Assembly: GCA_958295665.1 (NCBI GenBank)
Contig: OY282560.1
Location: 97,379,930-97,443,929 of the forward strand
Length of the DNA: 64,000 bases
Origin: Tipula vernalis
Taxonomy: Eukaryota > Arthropoda > Insecta > Diptera > Tipulidae
Reading direction: 5' to 3'
The position numbers and the translations under genes were made by a program. The notes below the pieces were generated by a model. That model was given only the letters and a program-made list of their open reading frames with translations, did not search any database and was not told where the DNA came from. Of this stretch, positions 42,804-54,455 are shown piece after piece; the first letter of the stretch is position 1; every line of letters starts with the position of its first letter.

Positions 42804-45052
42804 CTGAACCTCCAGCCCCACTACATAAGCCATAGCAGTTGACCTCATATTCCGCAAGTGGGCCCGGGGAATATGTTACCAATTCATTAGGTAACATGGA
42901 ATAACCGTACAACAGAATCATATGACAAATTTACGTAATAATTTGTTTTCTTTATAATATTTGTATCTTTTTTCCAAAATTTACTACTAAAACAAAGTGT
43001 TTGTTCTCCAATAGTAAAAAGACCTCACCAGTGGTAATCTTTTTACTATATATAAAAAAATAAAACAAAAATAGTTGTGTAGTGAATAATACACAATAAT
43101 TTTTCTCACTGCGTATAAAAGTTACCACGCAAAATATCTACGGCCGTGTAGACGACACAGCCCACTCCAAATTTTACTATATTTAGTGGCGCCTCAATTA
43201 GCTTGATGCGAAAGGAGCAAAATAATTTTTTGTTGAATTAGAGAGATCAAAATTAGAAAGGAAATCAAAATTATTACTAATAAGAGATTTTAATAACCAA
43301 AAATATTTCAAACGGTGTGTTAAATAAATTGCTTGCTTTAATATAATTCTTACAAACCAGTTATGTTGCATTTGCCACTTACCAACGAACAGAACTCTAA
43401 TCCATGACAGATGTAAAAAAAAAACACCACACAAAACACGACAAATCACGCGAAAACATATTTTAAACAAACCGCTACCCTTCCAAATATGTTTATTGAA
43501 CTAAATATAATTTACCTAATTGACCAATGGTCAATCAATATTTATCTAAACAAGAGATTACGGTTATTAAACAGGAATTTTCATAAATTGTTTGTTTTGT
43601 AAAAATCCGGTTGTCGTCAAATGAATATAACCTTCATTTGCATAATTAGTTCATCAAATTAGGATTATGTAGTTGTTGTCCATCATTAAAGTATCAAATA
43701 TATATACATAAGTAGATAACCGATATTATGATTTCACTATCTCTTAATACTTAATCCCCGTTACATTTTTCTTTCTCGGTATCACATTCATTCGATAATT
43801 AATTTTGATGAAATACATAATCCAGAGTATCAAAAACATTGAATGCTATAACAAAATTTTCCCATTCCCAAGAAAATTCGAAAAACAAAAAAAAAATTTC
43901 TCTAGAGAAATTTCCAAATTTCGTATCTACGAGATCCGATAAAAGTATTTCCCACACTCAAAATGATTCGAATCCAAAAAATGTGTATGACTTGCAAATA
44001 AAAACATCTCAATTCGATAATTCTTCCCACACATATACTCGTACATACCGAGATAAAGATAATTATGGTATTATGGTTTTTATGAAAATCTCACCCTTCT
44101 TCTTTCTATGTAGATATATATACCCAACCCGTCCGTCCGTGTATAAATTCTCGATTCCAATCCAAACAAAAAACCATATACATATTGAGAATTATTTAAT
44201 TTCGTTTTAAAAGTCCTTTCCCAATATTTTATATTGTGATTCTGATCCTTTTGTCTTTGTACGGATACAGAATTAGGAATAAAATCGAAAAAAAATTTGT
44301 ATTTACGGAAGACTATTCTACAATGCTCGTATACCAAAAAGGGATTAGAAATGAAATTATTTCGTGAGAACCAAAAAAAAAAAAATTTTTTTGCACTGTT
44401 CTGAATAGATACGCATATATGGATGGGTATTAAAGGAACGGGTCGTTTAAAAAACATAAATAAGGGTGATAAACATTTTTTTTGTTATTTTGTTTTGTGA
44501 ATTTCAATTTTTTATGAAAGGGATCAGGATATAATAAACAAAAGTGTTCAGTTTTCCCACATACACAATTATTACCGTATATACATAAGTCATTAAGTTG
44601 AGTCCCTTCGATTTGTGTCAATACAATAAATGAGATAGTTTTTCGACGTGGGAAAAGGATAAAAATACTACTGACTAATAATACACCTGTGCATAAAAAT
44701 TTCACAACAGGTTCACAGAATAATTTTGTGTATACGCTAAACTACGCACTTTGGTTCTGTATATATGTATATAATGCGGGAGAGTTCAAGGATGTAGCGT
44801 AAATAAATATTATCTAACCGAAAATCAATAATTGATTTCCTCAGGTGCTTTTAATTTTTCCTTTTTAATCCAAATTTTTTTTTTTTTTGCTTTACAAGAA
44901 TAACCTGCACGTTTCGGGCATGTAAGGTATATAAACAATCTCGATTTTCATTCTACTGAAAAATGATTTATTTTGATTGCGATGTGCTTTAACGATATTG
45001 ATATGGTTTATGGTTTTTCATAGAGCATTTGCCAAAATAAAAAGATGGCTAT
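42804..45052. other. AT-rich non-coding stretch; possible LTR remnant at its left end
   Basis: GCGTATAAAAG at about 43112 and TGGCGCCTCAATTAG at about 43187 look like a TATA box and a primer-binding-site-like word of a Gypsy LTR, but no pair of repeats confirms it. The rest has A/T tracts and reading frames without motifs (for example 43839-44210). Confidence 0.35.
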
Positions 45053-45834
45053 TAAGCTCTAGGATAGGACGGTGGTTTGGCGTCTATTGGAGGGGGGGAT
45101 CAAAGTTGAGTAGATTAATCTACCAGCTCCGTAACCTTCCAGTAGGGTGCGCATCACGTGAGCTGTTCTGGTCTTGTCATTAGGCAGCTGCGTGATGGGT
45201 ACAATTGTGTAAGGGGTAACCTGTTCACAATTCGCAAGTGTACGTACTACCTCCTCGTGGCAACCACTGGCAACTAAGGCCACTTGGCACATTTTTGGCC
45301 ATTTGGCACAGGCTAAAGTACGGCGCTAAAGGAGAAAACCTTGACAAAAAACCCTAATCTAAGGTGGAACAGCATATGCCGAAAGATGAATGGCTGATAG
45401 GTTAATCAGCCGAAAATATGCGGACTCTGGATACCAGGCACCCTCCAGTTTTATTTAGCCTTCCTGTAGTAAAGCTGGGTGACCTACAGGTGATTTACAA
45501 TTCCGAGCAACTCGTAAGAGTAAAATCAAACGCAGTACGGGGCAGGAGTAGGAATATACGGGAGTGGGACAACCCTCTCGAGGTCCTTGAGCTCCAATGT
45601 CTTTCTAGCGGAACTACATGCTGTAGTAAACATCTAGGAGGGAGAGCAATAAGTCCAGATAGTATGTATCACGTACCGGGAAGCAGTATCGTCAGGTTCA
45701 TTAAGAACCTGAATATTGACTGGACGGATAATTAAGCAGGGGCCAGCACAATAGGTCTTTTAGGTCGCAGTGCGAAGTGGCTGATCGCCCGCATGGCCCC
45801 CCCAATAATAATAATAATAATAAGCTCTAGGATA
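45053..45834 (+). mobile_element. Retroposon with 14-bp target duplication and (AAT)n tail
   Basis: TAAGCTCTAGGATA occurs at 45053-45066 and 45821-45834, directly flanking the insert, a perfect 14-bp target-site duplication. The insert ends in an (AAT)n/(TAA)n repeat, as in I-type LINEs. Its last 90 bases carry GCACAATAGGTCTTTTAGGT and CGCAGTGCG, a box shared with the 46-51 kb LINE. A frame (45418-45735) ends VRFIKNLNIDWTDN, vaguely like the end of a LINE RNase H, so this is most likely a 5'-truncated LINE, or a LINE-dependent short retroposon. A second copy lies at 10112-10672. Confidence 0.82.
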
Positions 45835-46321
45835 TATCTGTTGAGCATTTACCAAAGATTTATTAGAAAATTGATATACTTGACACATATTAAACATCGA
45901 CGTATCCCATTAGGGCAAAATCTAGTTTATACTTGCATTCACAACAATCGCACAGATAATCTAAACGTACCCTCAATTTCAACTCTGAATGGCATCCACT
46001 TAGACCTTCCCTAGTCCAACTCTACCACTTGTGTCGAACCTTTCGGTCGATACCACAACATCTTAAAATGGATTTGTCTACAAAACCAACATAGCAGAGT
46101 TAAGAAACTTTTCGCCACTCATATAAATAACCACCAAGGTCTGGCACTTCTGTCACGAAAGATCGTTTTTTCAGTCGAATATATCTGCGTACGCATGCTG
46201 CTGTAACCTTTTTGAAGTGAGCAATAATTTCAGTTCTGGCACTTTAGTAAAAAAATTTTACAGTTATGGCGCTGTAGATATACAGTTAATTTCAAATGTC
46301 ATATACACTTAGAAGTGGCAG
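45835..46321. other. Spacer between retroposon and LINE
   Basis: No gene or repeat recognised. It contains the words TTCTGGCACTT and TCTGGCACTTCTG at about 46140 and 46234. Confidence 0.5.
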
Positions 46322-46399
46322 TAGATATTTTTATTTTTTTTATTTTTTATTTTTTTTTAATGGGTGGGTGTATGTAGCCCAGAGCACTGCGACCATTGA

Positions 46400-49300
46400 G
46401 GCCTATTGTGCATCCCTAGAGATTCCTACGTGAAGTGTAGATCTATATCCTTGATAAACGCCGCTACCTGATGAATATCCAGTTGGTCGGCGTTAGGCCA
46501 CTGGATTATGTACGCATTGAGTAACTTTAATCTTTTTAGGATGATATTATCGCATGTGAATAGTAGGTGTTCCGATGACTCCTTACCGCAGTCGAAAAAT
46601 CTGGTCCGTAAGGGACCTTCCCATTTTATGTAGATGGCCGTTAAAAGGGCCGTACCCTGTTAAAAACATGATTTTAAGGAGTGGCGGTCCATCCTTGGTG
46701 CTTCTCCTAGACGTATAATATTATAACTGAATAAATTCTTGGCCTGTCTCATCCCAATGGAGAACTCCCAGACTAATTTCCTATAGTTCTGCTACCAGTC
46801 CCTTATACTATCTGCCAAATGGGTTTTGGAAAAAGCAATACTAAGACTGGGACCCAGGAAATCTCGGCTTGCTCCCATTTTTGCACATCGGTGCCCTATC
46901 CGGCAAACTAATAGTAAAATTCCTCCGACAGTCTATTGTCCTTAACATCAAATCCGATAGTTTGATCAATTCCTCGTTAAAGTTTAATTTATGTAGGATA
47001 CTGTTGTGTCCGGGCCTTACAGTTTTAATTTTGGCTATAATTCTTTGGCTCAGACCTCTCAAACCGGCTACTTTTTAATGTGTAGGTGCAGTGGTGAGAG
47101 CCCCAGTATTCTCTTAAGGAAAGCTGTTGGACAAGTCCTCATTGCTCCAGTTGCACCCACACAGATTAACCTCTGGATCTTGTCCAGTTATCTCCGTGCA
47201 CCGGTCTGCACGGTTGGTTACCACACAAACGCCGCGTAAGAGACCATAGGTCTAATGACGGCCCAGTAGAGCCAAACCAACATTTGTGGGCTCAGTCCCC
47301 ACGTTTTGCCAATCATTCTTTGGCAGGTGAAGTAGGCCTTATTCGCTTTGTTTGTGATATGATTTAAGTGGGGATTCAACGTCAACTTCTGATCAAGTAC
47401 GATACCCAGATATATAACCTCCGTTGACAGTTGGAGAGTTATCCCCCCAGGGCTATTGGCGGGAGGCCAGTTTTCCTCCGGTTAGTGAAGAGAGTGCAGT
47501 TGACCTTGTTGGGATTTACCGTAAGGCCCACCTCCATGCACCAATCATTTACTACCTCTAGGGCTTGTTGCATCCTTTCCTCTACTGTATTTGCGAATCT
47601 GCCCCTAACCATCAAGACTAGGTCGTCCGCATAGGTAATGTTTGAGAAGTCTAAATTTCTCAGTCTGGTAAGTAATTGATCCATCACGATCAGCCACAAT
47701 AAGGGAGAGAGAATACCTCCCTGGGGGCAACCCCTGGTGGCCGCTATGGTGATGGTTTTGTTTCCAAAGAGGCCGTAATCCTCCTGTATTTTAGCATGTT
47801 TATAATCCACCTTACGGTGAAGGGGTGTATATACCCCTTGCTAGTGATTGTTGCTGAATTACCTTGAAACTAGTATTATCCAAAGCTCCCTGGATATCAA
47901 TGAAGGAGCATAGGGCCGTTTCTGTTGATTTCCCTGCTTGGTAGGCGTGCTGCCTAGAGTCCAGAGGGTATCTTTGGAGAGTGTTGGATCTGATACAAAG
48001 TTTCAGAATTTTCTCCATGGTTTTCAGTAAAAGTAATGTAAGGCTAATAGGTCTATAAGCCCTAATCTCCTCTGGGGATCTTTTCCCCGCTTTTGGGATA
48101 AAAATCACCCGAAACTCCCTCCAGCATTTTGAAACATATTCCAAGCTGTAGCTGGCTCTGAAGAGTATAGTAAGTTAAGGCAGCAAAGTCTGCAGTCCTT
48201 GCTGTAGAAAGACGGGGTATACGCAGTCCCCTCCCGGCGATTTGAAAGGGCCAAATGATTTGACTGCCCAGCCTATTCGTTCCGGCGTAAAAAGCTGTCT
48301 CGAGAACTCGTGAGCCCCCTTTGGAACCAGATACGGATGTACGCTACTTTCGTTGGATTCTTCCTGATCCCTCAGTACTACCCAATCTGGGAAGTGACCT
48401 CTCATTAGACATTCCAGAGTCTCCTCCCTGGTTGTGGTTGTTTCTCCACTTGGTTTTTTAATAGATCCCAAGGGATTCCTGTGCTCCAAGGAGAGTGCCT
48501 TCTGAAGTCGACACGCCATAGGTAGTTTGTCTATTTTCTTACAGAAGTCTCTCCAGCTGAGTCTTTTGCTCTGCCTAAGAGATATGTTGTATTGGGTAAG
48601 GGAATTCTGAAAAGGCAGTCCAATCGTTCGTCCTCTTGGCCCTATTAAAAAGTTTACGGATATTCCGTCTCATGTTTTCCAAGTTTTGGTTCCACCAAGG
48701 AACATCCCTTGTGCCTTTAATATGCACCAGCGGTGAGCTTGAGTGATAACGCCATTTGCAACTCTGTCAAGGTCATCGACAGAGTTTATCGTGGTCTGTA
48801 GACCAACTAAGTTATCCGAAAGTCTGTCGTTATAGACTGGCCAGTTGGTGCCTTTTGGTATCTTTACCGTCAACTCTTGTCTCAAAGGGATATTGAAATC
48901 AAACCGGATGCTTCCTTGGACACATGCCAGTCGAGAATTGCACTGGAGGTACCCATGTCAGACAGGGTAAGATCCAGTACCTCTCTCCTAACCGCATTCA
49001 CGAAGGTCGCATCACTCCCTTTATTGTTAATTGCTAAGTTGTTACTAAGACAGAATTGAAAAAGTTGCTCACCTCTTAAATTGTTGTTGCTGCTTCCCCT
49101 GACTACGTGATGTGCATTAGCGTCGCAACCAATGACGAATTTTTCGTGATGTATCGTGCAATATTTCACGAAGCTCTGTATCAATTCTGGAGGGGGTCAT
49201 TTCCATCCCCGGGAAAGTATGCAGAAGCGATGTTAATCACCCTCCTGCCTCCTTTTTGTAAGGGCATTTCTATTGGAACAGCCGTGATATCCCTAGAAAT

Positions 49301-49553
49301 AAATTGGTTAATAGAGAAGATATTGTGCCTTGAGCGACAGAGAATTGCTGTCCTCGGAGACTAGCTTACCTGTATTAGCTGCAAAACCTTTAATCTTCCC
49401 CTTGTTGGTCCAAGGCTCTTGTATGAGCGCTATATCCCAGTCCTTAATCATAAAAAGACGGTTTAGGTAGTTTGTAGCCTTCTTCGATCGAATGAGATTA
49501 ATCTGCACGAATCTCAATTTCGCTACTGTTGCAGGTTTGGTGTGTAACACCAT
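46400..49553 (-). pseudogene. LINE ORF2: endonuclease, reverse transcriptase, RNase H remnant
   Basis: ATG at 49553 is followed by the endonuclease N-terminus LRFVQINLIRSKKATNYL and IALIQEPW. The endonuclease C-terminal half is at 49184-48882 (CDANAHHVVRGSSNNNLRGE, EVLDLTLSDMG). A linker at 48519-48180 (HFPDWVVL, APPRSPGGDCVYP-like FKSPGGDCVYP) follows. RT core: RAYRPISLTLLLLKTMEKIL at about 48060, AYQAGKSTETAL, GCPQGGILSPLLWLIVMDQL and the active-site ITYADDLVLMVRG at about 47630. Thumb and RNase H scraps are at about 47062-46500. Several frameshifts divide it, so it is inactive. Domain order fits I/LOA/R1-type LINEs. Confidence 0.82.
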
Positions 49554-49569
49554 GATGTGTATTTTTTTA

Positions 49570-50824
49570 TTTTTTATTATTTCTTAGGCTCCGGAGAGCC
49601 CGGTTTACTTGGTTGCTGTGCCACCCTTCCTCTAAGGGTCAGCCCATGGCTCTTCCCGCTCTTTCCTCGGCCCGGTTTGGCCGGTCTCCCTGTTCCGGAG
49701 GTGCCAGGTCTCCTGGCTTCCCCCGTTCCAGTAACCCCATCACCGCGGCCCGCGTTCTCAACCAAAGCTGCTCTTGATGTGCCGGGCAGATTCGGCTCCG
49801 CCACTCTCTCCTTGACTGTATCCACCGCCCCCTCCTTCTTTGAGCGGAAGTGTACAGAGCCAAACATCCAATTGACTCTGTAGTTTGAGCCTTTCAGTAT
49901 CTCCGCCGTTTTGTGTGAAACGGACATTGTTAGTTGAACGAGGTCGCCTTCTCGCTCCTTTCTCGCAATAATTCTCCAGTCTGCGTCTCTAAGGTCCTTA
50001 TTCTGGATCGCCAGTCGATGTAGTATCTTGTCGTTTGTCTCCTTACCCCCTCGTGGAAGTTAAACAAACATAATCTTTGATCGAAGCAACTCCTCTTCCC
50101 CGACTGCCTTCAGGGATGCCCCGTCCCATGGCTTAAGTAAGGGCACTGTGGCCCTAAGCCACTCTGCCGTTTCTTCATCGGCACAGTTGACTGTGAGCCA
50201 ATCGATTCTGGTGCGAAATCCCAGGAAATTAGGGCTTACACCATCTAACGGCAGCTCCGCCACTGTCTCCATTATGGCTTGTACTGGCAGAATCTGGGCA
50301 ATACCCAGTTTTGTTTCTGAATAGCCTTGGTCGGTAATCTCCAACCTGATCTCCAGCCTTCACTGTGGCACTATACGTTGTGGCCGTGTCGGTCCTGTTC
50401 TCGGAGCAACTCTTCTTATTGTCGCCCTCCATTGCAGCTTTTGGGGCGGCTTCCAATGCCTTCGGTGAAGGGCTGGTAACTTTCCCTCTTTTTGCCGCGA
50501 TGCCTTTATGGGTAGAGTCGTCATCCGACATATTCCTCTTGTTAGTTGAGACAATTTTGTCCCTGATCTTCTCCTTAGATTGCTGCAAGGCAGCGTCGCG
50601 GGGGACCTCTGACCTAATTAGATGGGACAGACGTCTCCTCGCGGCCCAACTGAGGCGTGCTCTCCTCTTTGATGTTTTTCGAGCTCCAATTCCTCGAGGT
50701 CCTTATTTATTTCGGCCGTTGTCAACATGGATTGGGTATCCATTTCAGGCAATAGAGTGACATGTAAAGGAGACCCCACTACTACGTCCGTAATGGTCTT
50801 TGTCATCTTCTGAGACTGGTTCAT
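49570..50824 (-). pseudogene. LINE ORF1 with DUF4780-type domain
   Basis: ATG at 50824 opens an acidic N-terminal part (TTAEINKDLEELELEKHQ) that is frameshifted near 50620. A Lys/Ser-rich part (50588-50400) follows. The conserved block at 50344-50060 reads DWLTVNCADEETAEWLRATV followed by PLLKPWDGASLK, matching the DUF4780 domain of insect LINE ORF1 proteins. The C-terminal part (49927-49577) is Gly/Pro/Arg-rich and basic (GTGRPAKPGRGKSGKSHG), suited to RNA binding. At least three frame breaks interrupt it. ORF2 starts 24 bases after its end, as in a bicistronic LINE. Confidence 0.75.
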
Positions 50825-51409
50825 TTAAAGGAGCACCGCCCTTATTTTGTTTTTGTTTTTAATTGAATCCATACAGTGTTGATTTGATTGAGGAATGGAG
50901 GGTCCACCACGGCAGCACCTCTTGCCGTGGTAAGTAAGGCTGATTGAAACCGGAGGTCGCGTAGTATCCGGAGCTAGCGACCAACTAACCCATGATCATT
51001 CATCCCTCGGCGCACGTGTCTCACCTTAGATTTGTTTTTTTTCAAGTTTTTACCATCCTTTAGCGTCGTACTTTAGCCTGTTGTTCGGTAAACGAGCCAA
51101 CAGTTACCGAAGGGCACTTACGGAGCCGGAACTACTGCACAGTTTTATTCCCCCCTTCCAGAAGACGCCGGATCCCCCGGCACTAGATATAACTCTCTAT
51201 ATAGATTAAAGTCAAAAGCCGACCGTACTTTATTAAAAGAGGCTGATGAATGGTAAACCGGCTCACATTTACCGTAGTTTTGCGTACGAAGTGGTAGCTT
51301 AATTTGGAAATTTTTATCGCGCAGTACACACATACATATATAGTAAGTCTCGAACAAAGTTTGCGCTAATTTCAATTCTATGAATAAAGAGAGACTCAAT
51401 ATTTATTAA

Positions 51410-53080
51410 TTTGCATTTACCTCGATACGCTGGAAGCATGAAAGCAAGAACTAAAAATCGTTTTTGTACTCTCTCTTAGCGATCTGAGTATTTGCAATAC
51501 CATATTCTAACAATGAACGAACAAACGAGACGTATAAAGTTTTAATCATGTAAGGATCCTAAAAATATTTGGAAAATCATTTAACAAACCCAAGCATAGA
51601 ATTCGCTTTAGAAATGTAATCCTCAATGTGCTTATGAAATGATAGATTCGAAGTAAACGTTATACCTAAATCATTAAACTTATTGATAGCGGGTTAGCGT
51701 AATCGGGTAAAATACATTGTTTTGACAATTGGGGTAAGAAATAGTTTTGAAAATTTTAATGTCGTCCGCATAATTAGAATGTCGAAATGCCAGATATGAC
51801 CTAATCCAATCAATTGGCAAAAAGTTACAGTCCAAAGAGTCAAGTTTTCGCAACAGCAATTTATATCAAAGGCCTTGCCGAAATCAGTGTAAACGAACTG
51901 CACAATTTTACCATTTAATATATTAATATCAAGATTTGACAATTCGGATAAAATAGTATCCACTTCCAGACGACATGTAGTATATGTACATTCTCAAAGA
52001 AATCGGCAAACAAATCACAAATAGCAGCCCGCACGTTATCGCAGGAACGGTCATTTACAAACATCGTAGAAGGGTAACCATAATAAAGAAGCGTAATTAT
52101 ACCATGGTTCCTTCTTTGCCAAGTGAAGTTTTCATCCTATGGATAAATCTCTCAATACCTAGATTAATGATTCGATAGAATTCGCTCAACATATCGTCGA
52201 TATTATCACAAGCATCAAAAAAAACGACCAATCATACTGTAATCGCCCATTTTAAAATCAAAATTCCATGACTTCATATTTTCTTCAAACCAATTCGCAT
52301 CGTAGCATTCAAATAAAGCTGAAATATTCAGCGGAGAGTGGAAAATACTAGACGATCTAGTTAAATCGTCACACGCAGAAATTGTCACCTTATGATCAAA
52401 CGGTACAAAAGCCACACCAATATGTTGCCACTATTATTCTTAACATTGTTACATTGTTTTAAACCCAATAAAAATGTTTCAGAGATAAAGTTTTCCATAT
52501 CTCGTCGTTCATGTTAATAGGAGTCAAATTGTGATCAACAATCTCCCATACAATATCTGGTATATTAATATCTCCAAAAATAAAAGTGGAACAGTATTAG
52601 ATTTCACGGTGTCCGCAAACCTATGATAGAGGTTCATTCACATAATTTTTGTAGTAGTGGTCTTTGATAGTCCAACAACTTTATCTTATATGGATACTTA
52701 GGGTGAGTGCCTTTAGAAAGCCCTTCAAAGGTCACTATATGGTACGGATTTGCAGGAGGTAATCTAAAATTGTTCACCGAACATATACACAATTTGTGAA
52801 AAACAATGTTGTGTTTCAATTCATAACGGTTTGAGTTCGACAAATTTTGATAACCAAAATCACGAAAAATGATTCTATTAACAGACACGGACAGAGATAT
52901 TTAATAATTTGTAATAGTCATACAGACTTGGAAGTGTGGTATTGAGAAGGTCTTGGTCTAGCGGTGCAAAGTAATCCTTAACTTTTCCGAAATTCCTATA
53001 AAAATCTACCGCTGTAACGGTGAGTAGAAAAATATTGTTGTTAAGTCGTGAAAACTGTGTAGGATATCTCCGGAACAATA
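51410..53080 (-). pseudogene. Jockey/CR1-like LINE ORF2 relic
   Basis: The minus strand from about 53078 to 51410 holds a decayed ORF2. 52888-52700 resembles part of the endonuclease. Near 52570 the phrase FGDINIPDI-like with SETFLLGLKQCNN marks its C-terminal part. RT pieces are at 51963-51700 (VQFVYTDFGKAFDI, the A motif) and 51690-51430 (FNDLGITFTSNLSFHKHIED, then MIKTLYVSFVRSLLEYGIA), the thumb. Stops are frequent. The 66-codon frame 53078-52878 at its upstream edge has no clear motif and may be part of the same element. The mariner insertion lies just beyond. Confidence 0.65.
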
Positions 53081-53177
53081 TAACCTACTATCAATTGCTT
53101 TAAAAAGGCTGCGAAACTTCAAGTTACTGCCGCATTAGTGGCCAGGGTTCAACTGTACAAATGTTTGGCCACTTCTA

Positions 53178-54453
53178 TTGGGTGTGTAAATATGACTCCG
53201 CCCTTTCTCAATTGGTGTCGTTATTTTTACTGCTTACGTAAACTACAAATGGGCAATACTTGTATTCTATAGTACTTGATGTCAGCTATCAAACGCAGTA
53301 CACGACATCTGGTTGATGTGTAAACAAATAGTATTTTTAATTCTTTCAAAATGTCGAATTTTATTCCAAATAAACATCATTTGCGGGAAGTTGTATTACA
53401 TTATTTTATTGCAAAGAAAAGTGCAGCGGAAACTTATCGTTTGCTTGTGGAAATTTACGGTGAGCATGCTCCAACGAATATAACGTGCAAAGAATGGATT
53501 CGATGATTTAAAAATGATGATTTTCGCATTGAAGGTAAAGATCATGGAAAACCAGCCAAACAATTTGAAGATGCTGAATTCGAGACGTTATTGGCTGAAG
53601 ATTCTTCTCAAATGCAATCAGAATTGGCTGTAGCATTAAATGTTGATCGATCAACTGTTGCAAAACGTTTACAAACAATCGGAATGGTTCAAAAAGCTAA
53701 CAACTGGGTTCTACATGAATTAAAAGAAAGAGCCCTCGAACGTCCAATTTGTGAAATACTGATTCAAAGACAACAAAGAAAAGGTTTTCTGTATCGGATA
53801 GTTACTGGAGATGAAAAATGGATTTATTATGAGAATCCCAAACGCCAAAAATCTTGGGTGAAGCGTGGTGAAGCTGGTCCATCGCAACCAAAGCGAGATA
53901 TCCATTGCAATAAGGTTAAGCTCTGTATCTGGTGGGATCAGAAAGGTGCGGTATATTATGAACTGCTGGAATCAGCTGAAAATATCAATGGCGATGTGTA
54001 CCGACGACAACTAATACGTTTGAAGCGAGCTATACAGGAAAAACGACCAGAATGGGTGAATAGACACAACAAACTAATTTTTCAGCATGACAATGCAAAA
54101 CGACATGTTGAAAACGTTGTGAAAAATTATTTACAAGGAAAGGACCGGGAAGTTCTACCCCACCCGCCGTATTCACCAGGCATAGCTCGTTCAGATTACT
54201 ACTTATTCCGGTCGATGTAGTCGTCTTTTTCTGAACAGCGGTTCAGTTCTCGCGCAGTGATCGAAAATTGGCTTTATGATTGGATCGCCTCCAAAGACCA
54301 AGATTTTTTCAGAGAGAAAATCTGTAAACTGCCTGAAAAATGGGGGAAAGTTATAGCTGCAAATGGAGCATACTTTCAATAAATAATTCTTTCATTTTCT
54401 AAACAAGCAAATGTGTTTTATTTTAACAAAAAAGGGCGGAGTCATACACCCAA
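53178..54453 (+). mobile_element. mariner transposon, 1276 bp, TA target site
   Basis: Inverted ends begin TTGGGTGTGTAAATATGACT on the left and, on the other strand, TTGGGTGTATGACTCCGCCC on the right (an indel of four bases separates them). Both then share CTCCGCCCTTT. TA dinucleotides flank the element at 53176-53177 and 54454-54455, the usual Tc1/mariner target duplication. One transposase gene fills the interior. Size and structure are those of a complete mariner. Confidence 0.92.
53351..54382 (+). pseudogene. mariner transposase with two nonsense codons
   Basis: The frame from ATG 53351 to TAA 54382 is 343 codons, the usual mariner length, and has no frameshift. The N-terminal paired HTH region includes KKSAAETYRLLVEIYGEHAP and SELAVALNVDRSTVAKRL. 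The catalytic DD34D triad is complete: GDEKWIYYENP, FQHDNAK, and exactly 34 residues later SDYYLF. The family motif YSPDLAPSDYHLF is altered to YSPGIARSDYYLF. TGA at 53504-53506 (codon 52) and TAG at 54218-54220 (codon 290) stop it. Both are single-base changes of CGA/Arg- and CAG/Gln-type codons. The enzyme cuts and pastes the element at TA; this copy cannot make it. Confidence 0.93.
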
Positions 54454-54455
54454 TA

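Larger units (their letters stand above)
46322..51190 (-). mobile_element. Nearly full-length RNase H-group LINE
   Basis: On the minus strand the element runs from about 51183 (GC-rich 5' UTR, 51170-50830) through ORF1 (50824-49570) and ORF2 (49553-about 46400) to an A-rich tail (T tract at 46329-46360). TAGATAT on both sides (46322-46328, 51184-51190) may be a short target duplication. Base composition is clearly GC-richer than the flanks. The 3' UTR holds GCACAATAGGCCTCAATGGT and CGCAGTGC. Confidence 0.75.

Noticed and set aside
43100..43200. Gypsy LTR with TATA box and primer-binding site
   Set aside because: No second LTR or matching pol nearby; the words alone are too weak to list as an LTR.
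43839..44705. Frames of 91-125 codons on both strands
   Set aside because: Low-complexity Phe/Ile/Lys translations of AT-rich DNA with no motif.
49557..50760. Plus-strand frames of 108 and 131 codons
   Set aside because: Antisense to LINE ORF1, which holds the recognisable domain.
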